A DNA stretch of 64,000 nucleotides from NCBI GenBank assembly GCA_001940855.1, contig MSGS01000007.1:1-64000 (forward strand). The letters are read 5' to 3'. The notes under the pieces are model-generated. The model saw only the letters and a list, made by a program, of their open reading frames with translations, made no database searches and had not been told where the DNA came from. The DNA comes from Christensenellaceae bacterium Phil1. Its GTDB lineage: Bacteria > Bacillota > Clostridia > Christensenellales > CAG-138. This document shows positions 51,266 to 61,006 of the stretch, piece by piece (position 1 is the stretch's first letter; every line of letters begins with the position of its first letter). A program made the position numbers and the translations under genes.

Positions 51266-51773
51266 ATCTTGTTACCTCTTTTCCGATAATACCTATAAGC
51301 TTAGCCAAATTCAGCCCTATGATACCTTCCATATATACCCATGCCGCGCCGAACCTGAACTCAGGCGCAATATATATGCTCTCCGATCCCTTGTTCGCCA
51401 GCAAAAAGCGGATAATGCGCGGCAGCAGACTGTTCGCCGCGCCGCACAGCAGCGCCGTTGCCGCAGCGTCGCCGTCTATGCCTATGTTCCCGCGGATAGT
51501 CAGCCCGTCAAGCCATAAATAGCGCTTCCTTTGCCGCAGCACCGCCAGCGCAATTTTTATTGTATCCTTGTCCGGTTTGACTTCGCTGCCCTTTGCCTCG
51601 TGCTTCTTATTGCTCTCCATAGGCCGTATCTTCAGCCGTATAAAACCGAATATGCTCACGCTCAGCCTTATCCTCGCCGCATTGCCGCAAAGCATAACGC
51701 TGAAGCTTAACCTTATCGGTATCAATATTGCCGCCGCTGTAAGCGCGATTATAAATATAGCAAAAAAGCCCAT
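51204..51773 (-). CDS. DUF2953 membrane-associated protein
   Basis: A 189-residue protein with an N-terminal membrane helix (about 2-20) and a beta-rich domain followed by a helix; GIIGLNLAKLIGI near the end is the DUF2953 mark. It is regularly encoded with ytfJ in spore formers. Function is unknown, sporulation being a guess from context. The 62-base overlap with ytfJ is long but both frames look real. Confidence 0.82.
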   Translation of the reverse strand: MGFFAIFIIALTAAAILIPIRLSFSVMLCGNAARIRLSVSIFGFIRLKIRPMESNKKHEAKGSEVKPDKDTIKIALAVLRQRKRYLWLDGLTIRGNIGIDGDAAATALLCGAANSLLPRIIRFLLANKGSESIYIAPEFRFGAAWVYMEGIIGLNLAKLIGIIGKEVTRYVASRGKYNAEHYGTIKANG

Positions 51774-51819
51774 ATGGGCTAATATTTGCTGTTTTGCGTT
51801 ATTTTATTATGCTTTCGGT

Positions 51820-52383
51820 TTAATCGGATGCTTTATCTTCGGTATTATCGTTTTCTTCCGTTTCCGCGTTCTCAATTTCGCTTAGCTGAGGCAACTCGCT
51901 GAGCGACCGTATGCCAAAGTGCCTGAGAAATGCGTCCGTAGTGCCGAGCAGCATTGGCCTGCCCACCACGTTCTTGCGTCCAAGTTCCCTTATCATGCCC
52001 AGCTTCATCAGCTGCCCGACGGCGTATTCGCACCGCACGCCGCGCACGGCCTCAATATCCGCCTTAGTCACCGGCTGGCGGTACGCTATTACAGAAAGCG
52101 TTTCAAGCATGGACTGGGAAAAGGATTTGGACTGCACGGGCTGCACCAGTTCTTCAACATAGCGCGTATATTCCTTGTTGGACACAAGCTGCATAGTCTC
52201 CGCCGTTATAAAAAGCTGTATGCCGCGCTTTTCCCGCTTATAAAGTTCGTCCATGCTGCGTATTATGTGCTCCATCTCTATGTCAGTCACGCCTATCGCC
52301 CGCTGCAGCTCTATTATCGGCACCGGATCGCCCGAAACGAACAATATGCACTCTATCGCGCCCATGCGCTCATTGTATTCCAA
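51820..52383 (-). CDS. scpB: Segregation and condensation protein B
   Basis: A 187-residue kleisin-interacting protein with two winged-helix domains (about 1-80 and 90-165, ending ADIEAVRGVRCEYAVGQLMKLGMI and YGTTDAFLRHFGI-like LLGTTDAFLRHFGI). It joins ScpA and SMC in the condensin that organises the chromosome. An acidic tail (ENAETEENDNTEDKASD) follows. It is 26 bases after scpA. Confidence 0.95.
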   Translation of the reverse strand: MEYNERMGAIECILFVSGDPVPIIELQRAIGVTDIEMEHIIRSMDELYKREKRGIQLFITAETMQLVSNKEYTRYVEELVQPVQSKSFSQSMLETLSVIAYRQPVTKADIEAVRGVRCEYAVGQLMKLGMIRELGRKNVVGRPMLLGTTDAFLRHFGIRSLSELPQLSEIENAETEENDNTEDKASD

Positions 52384-52409
52384 TGTGTTCTCTCCCCCTC
52401 GGTCTTTGC

Positions 52410-53168
52410 CTATTCATCCATGTATTCGGCGTCCGCATCGTCCTCTTTCAGGTTATATGCGGTTATAGTTATCCTGCCGTAAGGCGTGGGCTGTTTAAGC
52501 AATATTTCCTGCCGTGCTATCATTTCAAGCAGCGCCATGAACGTTACTATCTTTTCAAGCTTAACGCTTGTTGCTTCAAACAATTCTTCAAACGTTACGC
52601 TCGCACCTTCCTTAAGCTTTGCGCGGATCTTCACAAGCTGCGTCCTTACGGTGTACTTATCCGCATCCACCTTCTTAGCTATTTCCGGTATGCTGCTTTC
52701 CGGTTCTTCACGGTTAAGCACATCCATAAAAGCGGCGAACAGTTCTTCCGCCGTGGCCTGCTCCAGTTCATATTCCTGCGGCGGCAGTGCAAATTCCTCC
52801 GGCAGCCGCGAAAACACGCCCCTCATACCCGCACTCAGCTCGTTCAGCTTTTCGCCGGCCTGCTTAAAAAGCTTGTATTCCTTCAGCCGGCGTACCAGCG
52901 CCTCCTCCGGATCCTCTTCTTCCTCCGCTTCCTTTGGCGGTTTGGGCAGCAGGGAGCGCGATTTGATATACACAAGCGTTGCCGCCATGGTTAAAAACTC
53001 GCTCGCCGTATCCATGTCCAGTTCATCCAGTTCTTCCATAAGCGAAAGATACTGGTTTGTGATTTCGGATATGAATATGTCCTTTATATCCACCTTTGCC
53101 TGCTCAATAAGATGCAGCAGCAGATCAAGCGGCCCGTCGAACTCCTTTAGATGAACTTCATATGCCAT
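52410..53168 (-). CDS. scpA: Segregation and condensation protein A
   Basis: The 252-residue kleisin subunit: N-terminal FDGPLDLLLHLIEQAKVDIKDI binds the SMC neck, and the C-terminal winged helix (VTFEELFEATSVKLEKIVTFMALLEM) binds the SMC head. ScpA, ScpB and SMC form the MukB-like condensin in Bacillota. A membrane protease gene lies 22 bases upstream. Confidence 0.96.
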   Translation of the reverse strand: MAYEVHLKEFDGPLDLLLHLIEQAKVDIKDIFISEITNQYLSLMEELDELDMDTASEFLTMAATLVYIKSRSLLPKPPKEAEEEEDPEEALVRRLKEYKLFKQAGEKLNELSAGMRGVFSRLPEEFALPPQEYELEQATAEELFAAFMDVLNREEPESSIPEIAKKVDADKYTVRTQLVKIRAKLKEGASVTFEELFEATSVKLEKIVTFMALLEMIARQEILLKQPTPYGRITITAYNLKEDDADAEYMDE

Positions 53169-53190
53169 CCGTTTTCCCCTTGCGCCGCGC

Positions 53191-53832
53191 TCAGAAAATG
53201 CTCAGTATCAGCGAAACCAAGTTCATGAGCGGCATCATAAGCCAATACACTATCGTATTAAGGAAATGCGTGCGCGAATTGATTATAAGCACGGCCACGA
53301 GTATAACATAGCTGTACTTTTCAACAAAGCCGAAAAACTTATAAGTCTTTGCATTCATGAAAAGGCACTGCGCCACATGGTAACCGTCAAGCGGCGGAAT
53401 GGGCAGCAGATTGAATACCGCAAGGCCAAAGTTTATGGTATAGCAATACTGCACCATTGTATTGAGTATTTCGTTGCTCCACGGCAGACATATGAGCACA
53501 ATCCATATTATCATGAACGCCATGCCCAGTATAAGGTTAACTGTTATACCCGCCAAGGACACGATAAGCTCGTCCTTTCTTGGGGACTTAAAGTTGCGCG
53601 TGCTCACGGGTACGGGCTTGGCCCAGCCGAAGCCCAATATCAGCAGCGACAGGAAGCCAAGCGGATCGATATGAGCAAGCGGGTTTACCGTCATGCGGCC
53701 AAGATTCCTCGCGGTCGGATCGCCGCGCTTATACGCCGCGTACGCATGACCCCATTCGTGGAACGACAGCCCAACCAATATGCCCGGCAAGCTGTACAGC
53801 GCATCTATAATGTAACTCAATATGCCGTCCAT
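53191..53832 (-). CDS. Site-2 protease family membrane metalloprotease (M50)
   Basis: A 213-residue intramembrane zinc protease with HEWGH at 25-29 and the third ligand in LLPIPPLDGYHV (about 140). About five helices. It belongs to the short M50 form without PDZ or CBS domains, like YwhC. Substrate unknown. AAGGAGG precedes the ATG, and the gene follows the MBL fusion by 9 bases. Confidence 0.92.
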   Translation of the reverse strand: MDGILSYIIDALYSLPGILVGLSFHEWGHAYAAYKRGDPTARNLGRMTVNPLAHIDPLGFLSLLILGFGWAKPVPVSTRNFKSPRKDELIVSLAGITVNLILGMAFMIIWIVLICLPWSNEILNTMVQYCYTINFGLAVFNLLPIPPLDGYHVAQCLFMNAKTYKFFGFVEKYSYVILVAVLIINSRTHFLNTIVYWLMMPLMNLVSLILSIF

Positions 53833-53841
53833 TTATCCTCC

Positions 53842-56760
53842 TTAAAGTTCGCATTCCATGTATGCTTCGCCGTATTCCATGCGCCCGGTAAAGCTGAATC
53901 CCAGCTTTTGATACATAGCAATGGCTGCTTCATTACCTATTTCAACGCTTATCTGCGCCTTTTCAGCGCCCATGCGCTTCAGTTCCGCCATTGCAAGCTT
54001 CATCGCCGCAGTGCCGAAGCCCTTATGTTGGAAGCGCTTGTCTATCATCAGCCGCCATATTTCGTATACGCCGCGGTCTTTATCCGCATTGAGCAGCGCA
54101 AAGCCCACAGCAACGCCGTTCTGTGTTACGGCATAGGGCAGCGCGTTTTCAAGCGCGGCTGCCTCGGCAAGCGAAATATCGTTGCCGGCTACGAACTCCT
54201 GCTGATCCTCGTTCACGGCTAACTTAAGCACGGAGTAAACGTTTGCGTCGTTTATACGTTCAAGCTGCACGTCCTCCGCCTTCAGGTAAACGTCGTCCAT
54301 CTCGTATCTCATGCGCTGCACGAACGATTTTGCGCCGGTTTCGTCCGCTTCTTCCTTTGCGCTCGGCGCGTTTGCAAGCATTGCCGCACTCACACCGTAT
54401 TGCGCATTTATATACAGCGCGCTTTGCGCCTGCTCTATGCCACTGTCCGCATAATACCACCCGTTCAGCGTTCTCAGTCCGCAGGCATTCGGCGCAAGCA
54501 TTATGTCCGTATGCTCCTCGTCAAGCAGCTTGCCTTCAAGCAGCGCCGTGCCGAAATGCGCCAAATCATACGCGCTCACAACGCCGCCTGCTTCACCGGC
54601 GCAAAGCTTTGGCGCGCCCACAACTATGCTTTCATCGCCCATTTTAGCCGTATACGTGACTTCCGCTTCCTTATCAAGGCCGGTATCTTTCATGCCGATC
54701 GGCGCGAATACAAGCTCGTTAAGCGCATCCGCAAGGCTCTTCCCGTATGCCCTTGCCACGGCCATGCCAAGTATGCGGTAGCTGCTCCTTCTGCCCGCGG
54801 AATTTTCAGGATCGTCCACCACGTCAAGCTTATTCACTATATTCAGCACATCTTCATCGCTTATCGCACCGTTGAGCGCATTCCAAGTAAGCTTGAACGT
54901 TTCCATTGCGCCCAGCTTTTCCCTATGCGCCTGCTGATAAAGCTTAAAGCTCATGTCATAGTCCGCATAGTCCGGCACGGTCTTCTGCCCAAGCAGCAGT
55001 TCTTTTGCCGTGATTTCGGCAGCGTGGACGTATTCCGGCACCAGTTTGTCCAGCGAAGCGTCCATATTCAGCTTGCCCTGCGCATCCAGTATCAGCGCGG
55101 CCGCCGCGGTAAACGCCATTGTTATCTCTCCCGCGGCAAAGCGGGTATGTATCCCGTTCAGGTTCTGTTTATTCGCATCGGCCACGCCTATCGCCGTATC
55201 ATAGAGCGGTTCTTCGCCGCGCATGCAGTACAGCGCGCCGTTTATGCCCCACTGCTTGGCGATCATATTCAGCCTGCGGCCTATGAAAAGATCCGGCTCT
55301 TCTTCTTTCTTCGGCGTAAGCGCGGGCATGCGTACCACGCCACTTGCGCCGTAGCTGAGCTCAAATTCGTCAAGCAGATCCGGTATTTCAACATCAAGCC
55401 CCAACGCGCGCACAGACGCAGCGAATTTATCCAGCGTTTCGCTTTCGCCATGCACTAAGAATACGCACTTAGGCGCCGAACCTATCTCACGTATCCATTG
55501 CAGCAGTTCGCTCCTTCCGGCGTGGCCGGAGAAGCCTTCTATTCTGCGTATTGCGGCGTTCACCTGTATCTGTTCGCCGAAGAGTTTAACGCTCTTAGCC
55601 CCGTCCAGCAATATGCGGCCAAGCGTGCCGTTCGCCTGATAGCCAACGAACAATATGGTCGAATCCGGCCTATAAAGATTATGCTTAAGGTGATGCCTTA
55701 TCCTGCCCGCATCGCACATACCGGAGGAGGATATTATTATGTTGCAGCCCGGCTGGAAGTTGATGAGCTTGCTTTCCTCTCCCGTTTCGGCTACCCTAAG
55801 ATTGGGCAGGTCGAACGGAGAGCCGCTCATTTTCAGCATTTCCAGCGCCTCTTCATCGTAATACTCCCGCGCGCAGCGTTCGTATATCTTGGTCGCGTTT
55901 ATGCCGAGCGGACTATCCACAAACACCGGTATCTTTTCAAGCCCCGGCACGGCGTTTTTCATCATCAGCCGCTTTATTGTATAAAGCAGTTCCTGCGTCC
56001 TGCCCACGGCGAATGACGGAATGACTATGTTCCCGCCGCGCGCAATGCCTTCCTTCAGCACGTCCGCAAGCTGCTTTTCCTTATCCTCTTCCGTTGTTGC
56101 GTCGTGTTCCCTGTCGCCATATGTACCCTCCATCACAACGTAATCCGCGCCGTCTATGCTGGAAGGGTCGCGCAGTATGGGCCTTTCGTCGCGCCCTATG
56201 TCGCCCGAAAATACAAGCTTTGTGGTAGTTCCCTTTTCCTCCGCCCAAAGCTCTATCGCCGCGCTGCCCAAAAGATGGCCTATGTCATTGAATCTGGCCC
56301 TAAGCCCCGGCCAAACCTCCACTATGTCGCCATAGCTTACCGGTTGAAAGTATTCAAGCGTTTTCTGCGCATCTGCCGACGTATACATCGGCTCCACCAT
56401 CGGCTTGCCCGCGCGCAGATTTTTGCGGTTTTGGTATTCGGCGTCCTGCTCCTGTATTTTTGCGCTGTCCGGCAGCATTATGCCCGATAGCTCCGCCGTA
56501 GCCTTCGTGGTTATTATTTTGCCGTCAAAGCCGCGCTTTACCAGCAGCGGCAGCAGCCCGCTGTGGTCAATATGCGCATGGGTAAGGAGCACCGCGTCTA
56601 TTTCCTTCGGGTCAAACGCAAAATCGCTCGCCCCCAGTTCGCCTTTCTCGTCCGCGCCCTGGCGCATACCGCAATCGATAAGCACCTTGCCGCCATCATA
56701 GCAAAGCATATGGCACGAACCCGTAACGCAGCGCGCCGCGCCGCAGAATTTAAGCTTCAT
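53842..56760 (-). CDS. MBL/beta-CASP RNase-like + inactive beta-lactamase-like + GNAT fusion
   Basis: A 972-residue three-part protein. Residues 1-475 are a metallo-beta-lactamase with beta-CASP and RMMBL regions, like archaeal/bacterial CPSF-type ribonucleases: HAHIDH (61-66), SGHAG (411-415) and VHGE (436-439) are intact. Residues 490-800 look like a serine beta-lactamase/esterase domain (PF00144 type), but the SxxK site reads GEITM (544-548), losing both Ser and Lys, and the tyrosine motif is YRI, so it should not be catalytic. Residues 825-972 are a GNAT acetyltransferase with acetyl-CoA loop RFQHKGFGTA (909-918). AAGGAGG precedes the ATG. The combined role is unknown; RNA cleavage by the first part is the firmest prediction. 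Confidence 0.88.
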   Translation of the reverse strand: MKLKFCGAARCVTGSCHMLCYDGGKVLIDCGMRQGADEKGELGASDFAFDPKEIDAVLLTHAHIDHSGLLPLLVKRGFDGKIITTKATAELSGIMLPDSAKIQEQDAEYQNRKNLRAGKPMVEPMYTSADAQKTLEYFQPVSYGDIVEVWPGLRARFNDIGHLLGSAAIELWAEEKGTTTKLVFSGDIGRDERPILRDPSSIDGADYVVMEGTYGDREHDATTEEDKEKQLADVLKEGIARGGNIVIPSFAVGRTQELLYTIKRLMMKNAVPGLEKIPVFVDSPLGINATKIYERCAREYYDEEALEMLKMSGSPFDLPNLRVAETGEESKLINFQPGCNIIISSSGMCDAGRIRHHLKHNLYRPDSTILFVGYQANGTLGRILLDGAKSVKLFGEQIQVNAAIRRIEGFSGHAGRSELLQWIREIGSAPKCVFLVHGESETLDKFAASVRALGLDVEIPDLLDEFELSYGASGVVRMPALTPKKEEEPDLFIGRRLNMIAKQWGINGALYCMRGEEPLYDTAIGVADANKQNLNGIHTRFAAGEITMAFTAAAALILDAQGKLNMDASLDKLVPEYVHAAEITAKELLLGQKTVPDYADYDMSFKLYQQAHREKLGAMETFKLTWNALNGAISDEDVLNIVNKLDVVDDPENSAGRRSSYRILGMAVARAYGKSLADALNELVFAPIGMKDTGLDKEAEVTYTAKMGDESIVVGAPKLCAGEAGGVVSAYDLAHFGTALLEGKLLDEEHTDIMLAPNACGLRTLNGWYYADSGIEQAQSALYINAQYGVSAAMLANAPSAKEEADETGAKSFVQRMRYEMDDVYLKAEDVQLERINDANVYSVLKLAVNEDQQEFVAGNDISLAEAAALENALPYAVTQNGVAVGFALLNADKDRGVYEIWRLMIDKRFQHKGFGTAAMKLAMAELKRMGAEKAQISVEIGNEAAIAMYQKLGFSFTGRMEYGEAYMECEL

Positions 56761-56804
56761 AAATACAGCCCTCCTTATCCTTCAGCTTTTATACTATTGC
56801 CATA

Positions 56805-57311
56805 TCAGGCGTTTTTGCCGCAGCAGTTTTTGTACTTTTTGCCGCTGCCGCAGGGGCATGGATCGTTCCTGCGCACGGTGTTTTCCTTAATGAACACCTT
56901 GGATGCACGATACTGCTTGGTTATTTCGTGGCGCTTGGCTTCGCTGAGCACCTTGTCCCACTCCTTCAGCTCGTAAAGCCAGCTTGCCTTGGCCTCGTGC
57001 ATGTTGTAATAAAGCTTTTCAAAGTCTATGTCCAGCGTAACAACGCTGTCGCTTTCCAGCGTGTCCAAATCTATCTCGGTCTTAAGGCTGGTATTTATGC
57101 CGTCTATAAAGCCGACAAACGTTGGTTCATCCATGTTGAACATGGGGGCAAGTTCGCTTATTTTGCCGCTGTAGACCTTTTCGTGGTCGGCAAGCAGCTT
57201 TTTATAATTCTCGGTCTCCGCCTCGAAATAATCGTTCCAGAATTTCTCGCCCGCCTCCTGCGTGCGCTCGGCCTCGGCAATGTCTCTCCACTGCTGATAC
57301 AGGTTAGTCAT
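56805..57311 (-). CDS. SEC-C motif protein
   Basis: A 168-residue protein. The C-terminus [19 protein letters not shown] is the SEC-C zinc motif found at the end of SecA and in many small proteins. The first 140 residues are helical and rich in charged and aromatic residues; I do not recognise another domain there. It lies between the MBL fusion and ddl genes in the same direction. A role in protein folding or secretion is possible but unshown. Confidence 0.82.
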   Translation of the reverse strand: MTNLYQQWRDIAEAERTQEAGEKFWNDYFEAETENYKKLLADHEKVYSGKISELAPMFNMDEPTFVGFIDGINTSLKTEIDLDTLESDSVVTLDIDFEKLYYNMHEAKASWLYELKEWDKVLSEAKRHEITKQYRASKVFIKENTVRRNDPCPCGSGKKYKNCCGKNA

Positions 57312-57352
57312 CTTTTGTTTATCCTTTCTTATATGCGCAAAATGCGCTTTTC

Positions 57353-58519
57353 TTATTTTTTAACGGTCTTTATGCCGTTTGAAGCCTTTTCAAGTATTTT
57401 GGAATCAAACGCAAATGTACTTGCTTTCTTTTCCTTTGCGCCCGCAAACGCAAGCTCTATCAGCCTGTTTGTAAGTTGCTTGAAGCTTATGCCCATCGGT
57501 TCAAACAAATAGAATGCAAAAGAACCGGGTATAGTGTTTATTTCGCAAACATATGGTGTGTTGCTTTCGCCATCGAGCATATAGTCTATCCTTACAACGC
57601 CGCGGCAATCGAGCATGGCAAAAATTTCGCGGGTGGTCCGCTGTATTTCCGCTGTAAGTTCATCGCTTATCGGAGCAGGCAGCTTCCTTGCCTGGCTCTG
57701 CATGCCCTTGCCTGCGCTCGTTATATACTTTGAGTCGAACGTGAGAAATTCTTCCCACGATACGGGTTCTTCGCACAGCGAAGCAATGCAGTCCGCGCCC
57801 ATGCCAAGGCAGGCGCAGTTTATCTCCCGTGGCTTTTCAAGGCCTTTTTCTATCAATATGCGCTTATCGTATGCACAGGCGGTGTCCATTGCCTTTATAA
57901 AGCTTTCCCTGTCCGCCGCGCGGGATATGCCTATGGATGAACCCAAATTGGCCGGCTTTACATATACCGGATAGCCTATTTTTTCGGCCTCGGCAATTAT
58001 CTTTTCCCTGTCGGCATGCCATGTGTCGCGGTAGCAATATGTGCCGTCCAGCACGTTCAAGCCCATGCTTTTGAATACGGCCTTCATAACTATTTTATCC
58101 ATGCCGACCGCGCTTCCAAGCACGCCGCAGCTTGAATACGGCATATCCGCAAGCTCCATCAGGCCCTGCATGGTGCCATCCTCGCCGTTCATGCCGTGGA
58201 ACGCCAGTATTGCGCAATCCATGGGGCATATGAGCTTCGCCTTGGCGAAAAGGCCGCCCGCATTTGCATAAAGGCCGCCCATGTCCGGCACGGGGGGCAG
58301 ATATACCTTTGTAAGCCCCTTCATATTTTCATCAAAATGCTTATATGTTTCAACGTTTTTCAGCGGTTCGCCTACGAACCATTCGCCCTTGCGCGAAACA
58401 TAGACCGGAAACACGTTGTATTTGGCCTTATCCGCGTTTTCCAATATCTGAAGTCCCGATATGATGGACACGTCATGCTCGGCCGCTCTGCTGCCGAAGA
58501 ATACGCCTATATTCTGCAT
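57353..58519 (-). CDS. ddl: D-alanine-D-alanine ligase family protein
   Basis: ATP-grasp ligase of 388 residues that joins D-Ala to D-Ala or a related second substrate for peptidoglycan. Marks: [53 protein letters not shown] and CEINTIPGS. The omega-loop region ([13 protein letters not shown]) is not the usual form I know for Ddl, so the second substrate might be D-Ala, D-Ser or D-Lac; this cannot be decided by eye. It has AGGAGGAG before the ATG and follows the MurF-like gene by 30 bases. No vanX or vanT gene is seen. Confidence 0.88.
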   Translation of the reverse strand: MQNIGVFFGSRAAEHDVSIISGLQILENADKAKYNVFPVYVSRKGEWFVGEPLKNVETYKHFDENMKGLTKVYLPPVPDMGGLYANAGGLFAKAKLICPMDCAILAFHGMNGEDGTMQGLMELADMPYSSCGVLGSAVGMDKIVMKAVFKSMGLNVLDGTYCYRDTWHADREKIIAEAEKIGYPVYVKPANLGSSIGISRAADRESFIKAMDTACAYDKRILIEKGLEKPREINCACLGMGADCIASLCEEPVSWEEFLTFDSKYITSAGKGMQSQARKLPAPISDELTAEIQRTTREIFAMLDCRGVVRIDYMLDGESNTPYVCEINTIPGSFAFYLFEPMGISFKQLTNRLIELAFAGAKEKKASTFAFDSKILEKASNGIKTVKK

Positions 58520-58549
58520 GCTTACTCCTCCTCTATCCTCTTGCCCGCG

Positions 58550-60208
58550 TCACTCATTATAGTTATCCGGCAGGTCGTTTTCAAACAGCACCACGCTGCC
58601 CGCCCCGCCGTACTGCGCCAGCTTTTCCGTGGCTTCCTTAAGGCTTGCCACGCGCACAAGGTTCGCTTCGTCAAAGCCGCGCTCCGCTATGCCTTCGCAT
58701 ATCGGGTCCGCATGGGCTTTGCCTATTATTATTGCCACATCCGCGTTTTCCGCTATGCAGCGGCCGAATTCGCGGTTCAGCTCCGCTTCTTCAGCGCCGA
58801 GTTCAACCATGCCCGGCGTGACCACCACGCGCTTTTTGCCCTCAAACGAGCCAAGCACCCTAAGCGCTTCCTTTGAGCCGACCGGGTTTGAATTGAAAGC
58901 ATCGTCTATGACCGTTACCGCGCCCGGAATAAGCTGCAATCTGTGCTCAACGGGCCTTGCGCCGGCTATGCCCGCGGCAATTTCATCAAGCCCCATGCCA
59001 AGCTTATACGCAAGCGCCGCCGCCGCGGTAAGGTTGACTATGTTGTGCCGGCCGAGAAGCTGCGCCGTGCAGCTTACCTTTGCGCCGTCCTCCGCGACCA
59101 AATCAAATGTACTGCCTTCGCTCGTTACCTTTATGCTTTCGGCCTTCATATAAAGGTCGTCGCCTTCCGTGCCGTAAAGATAGAGCTTGCGCACGGATGC
59201 ATATTCCTTATATATCCTGCGGCAGTTTTCATCGTCCCCGTTCAGGAAACAGCAGCCGCCTTCTTCAAGCCCGCTTATAAGCTCTGCCTTGGTATTTATT
59301 ATATTGTCAAGGCTCTTGAATGTTTCAAGGTGCTGCTTGCCCACGGCGGTTATTATGCCGTACTGCGGATGCACCAGCTTGCACAGCGTTTTTATGTCGC
59401 CAACATAGCGTGCACCCATTTCAGCAACAAAAGCCTCGTTTGCATCGCTTAAGTGTTCCCTTACCGTGCGCGTAACGCCCATTGGCGTATTGTAGCTGCC
59501 CGGGGTTATGAGCGTGTTATATTTGCGGCTGAGTATTTCACTGAGCGCATATTTAACGCCGGTTTTGCCGTAGCTTCCCGTTATGCCTATGCGGATTAGC
59601 CCTTCATGCTCCTTAAGCATACGCTTCGCATCGTTAAGATACCATTGCTTCACGCCTTCCTCTATGGGATAGGTGATAATATAGCATATGAACACAAACA
59701 GCGGCAGTATAAGCCCCGGAAGATACCGTATTATCATTGGCGGCATATATACTATCCACGTAAGGCCATATTTATCCCAAAGCAAGGGAGAGAAAAACAT
59801 TGCGCTGAACAGCGTTGCCAATATGAATTCCGCCGCAAGCAGGCGCTTTACGCGGCCCGTATAGGCGATGGGCTTAACGTGCGGCTTTTTCTCATAGGAA
59901 AAATATATCACCGCAAGCATGGCTATGTATACTATATCCGCAAGATAATAGCATATGCGGCCGATAAGCGGATTGGTTCCGCCTATAAGCACATAGCCCG
60001 CCCTCAGCGCAAGCGCCGCCGCGCCCGCGACAAAGCTCGGCACAAAGTCCGAGCCGATATGCTTCATAAGCCATTTCAGGTACATTTTGCCCTGATAACT
60101 TTCAAGCTGCAATATATGCACCAGCGGAACGGACGCCGCCACAACGGCCGCCCCCATGAATACGCTGAGCGCATAACTCAGAATGCTGCTAACAAGCTCG
60201 TTTCCCAT
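58550..60208 (-). CDS. Membrane-anchored MurF-like ligase
   Basis: A 552-residue fusion of an N-terminal membrane domain (about 1-185, five helices) and a Mur ligase. The ATP loop is GSYGKTG (211-217), followed by GSYNTPMGV, EMGARYVGDI and the HxN-like RPVEHRLQ, DAFNSNP sequence of MurF. Ordinary MurF is soluble, about 450 residues, and lacks the membrane part. It is encoded between ddl and an alpha/beta hydrolase. It probably adds a dipeptide or amino acid to a wall precursor, either as the only MurF or as a second one. Confidence 0.82.
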   Translation of the reverse strand: MGNELVSSILSYALSVFMGAAVVAASVPLVHILQLESYQGKMYLKWLMKHIGSDFVPSFVAGAAALALRAGYVLIGGTNPLIGRICYYLADIVYIAMLAVIYFSYEKKPHVKPIAYTGRVKRLLAAEFILATLFSAMFFSPLLWDKYGLTWIVYMPPMIIRYLPGLILPLFVFICYIITYPIEEGVKQWYLNDAKRMLKEHEGLIRIGITGSYGKTGVKYALSEILSRKYNTLITPGSYNTPMGVTRTVREHLSDANEAFVAEMGARYVGDIKTLCKLVHPQYGIITAVGKQHLETFKSLDNIINTKAELISGLEEGGCCFLNGDDENCRRIYKEYASVRKLYLYGTEGDDLYMKAESIKVTSEGSTFDLVAEDGAKVSCTAQLLGRHNIVNLTAAAALAYKLGMGLDEIAAGIAGARPVEHRLQLIPGAVTVIDDAFNSNPVGSKEALRVLGSFEGKKRVVVTPGMVELGAEEAELNREFGRCIAENADVAIIIGKAHADPICEGIAERGFDEANLVRVASLKEATEKLAQYGGAGSVVLFENDLPDNYNE

Positions 60209-60224
60209 AGGTAAAAGATTTCTC

Positions 60225-60986
60225 CTATCCTTTCAAATACGCCTTCATAACGGCGCAGAACTGCGGATATTTCTCCGCGTATGAAAAATGCCCCGCGCCT
60301 TCCAGCACAGCTAAGCCCGCATTGGGCATTTTCTTTTCCATCAGCTTTGCGTATTCAAGCGGCGTCGCCGTGTCCTTATCGCCCCATATGAGCAGCGTGT
60401 CGTTCTTTATGCCACCGAGCAGCGGCGTAAGATCCTGATTGACAACGTTTACGAACGTCTTTCGCATAACGTCCGTCTTAAGCGCGCGGTAATCCGCGCT
60501 GCCGGCGTTTTTCTGCCTTTCGCTCAGCCTGAATACCCTGTCTATAAAGCCTATCCTGGCAAGCTTTTTAGCCAGCTTATAGGCCCATGTTTTTACATGA
60601 TACTTAATTGTTCGCCTGGGCCGCACGCCCGCCGCGTCTATCATGATAAGCTTATCAAAAAGCGCGTTGTCCTCAGCCGAGAGCATTATTGTAACCCGTC
60701 CGCCGAAGGAATGGCACGCTACCGAGCAGCCCACTATTCCCTGCTGCTCAATAAACGCCCTTGTAAAGCGCGCATAGTCCGCAACGCCCCACGCTTCCTT
60801 GGGCTCCTCTGTACCGCCGAAGCCCGGGAACGCCAGCGATACCGCTTCGTACCCCAGCGCCGCAACGCAGTTTGCAACGGGCGCCATGGCCTGTATGCTG
60901 CTGCCCCAGCCATGCAGTATAAGTATCGGCCTGCCTTCGCCGCGGCGTTCGTATTCGGTTTTAAGCCCCAGTACCTCGCAATACAC
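60225..60986 (-). CDS. Alpha/beta hydrolase
   Basis: A 253-residue serine hydrolase with the oxyanion loop HGWGSS, nucleophile elbow CHSFGG (about 91-96), acid in IWGDKDTATP and catalytic His in GAGHFSYAE. No signal peptide, so cytoplasmic. The start is GTG, after AAGGAG at an 11-base spacing. It lies between the GlmU-like and MurF-like genes and so may act on a wall precursor or carrier lipid, but the family is too broad to name a substrate. Confidence 0.87.
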   Translation of the reverse strand: MYCEVLGLKTEYERRGEGRPILILHGWGSSIQAMAPVANCVAALGYEAVSLAFPGFGGTEEPKEAWGVADYARFTRAFIEQQGIVGCSVACHSFGGRVTIMLSAEDNALFDKLIMIDAAGVRPRRTIKYHVKTWAYKLAKKLARIGFIDRVFRLSERQKNAGSADYRALKTDVMRKTFVNVVNQDLTPLLGGIKNDTLLIWGDKDTATPLEYAKLMEKKMPNAGLAVLEGAGHFSYAEKYPQFCAVMKAYLKG

Positions 60987-61006
60987 CTTTTGCCCGTCTC
61001 CTTAGC

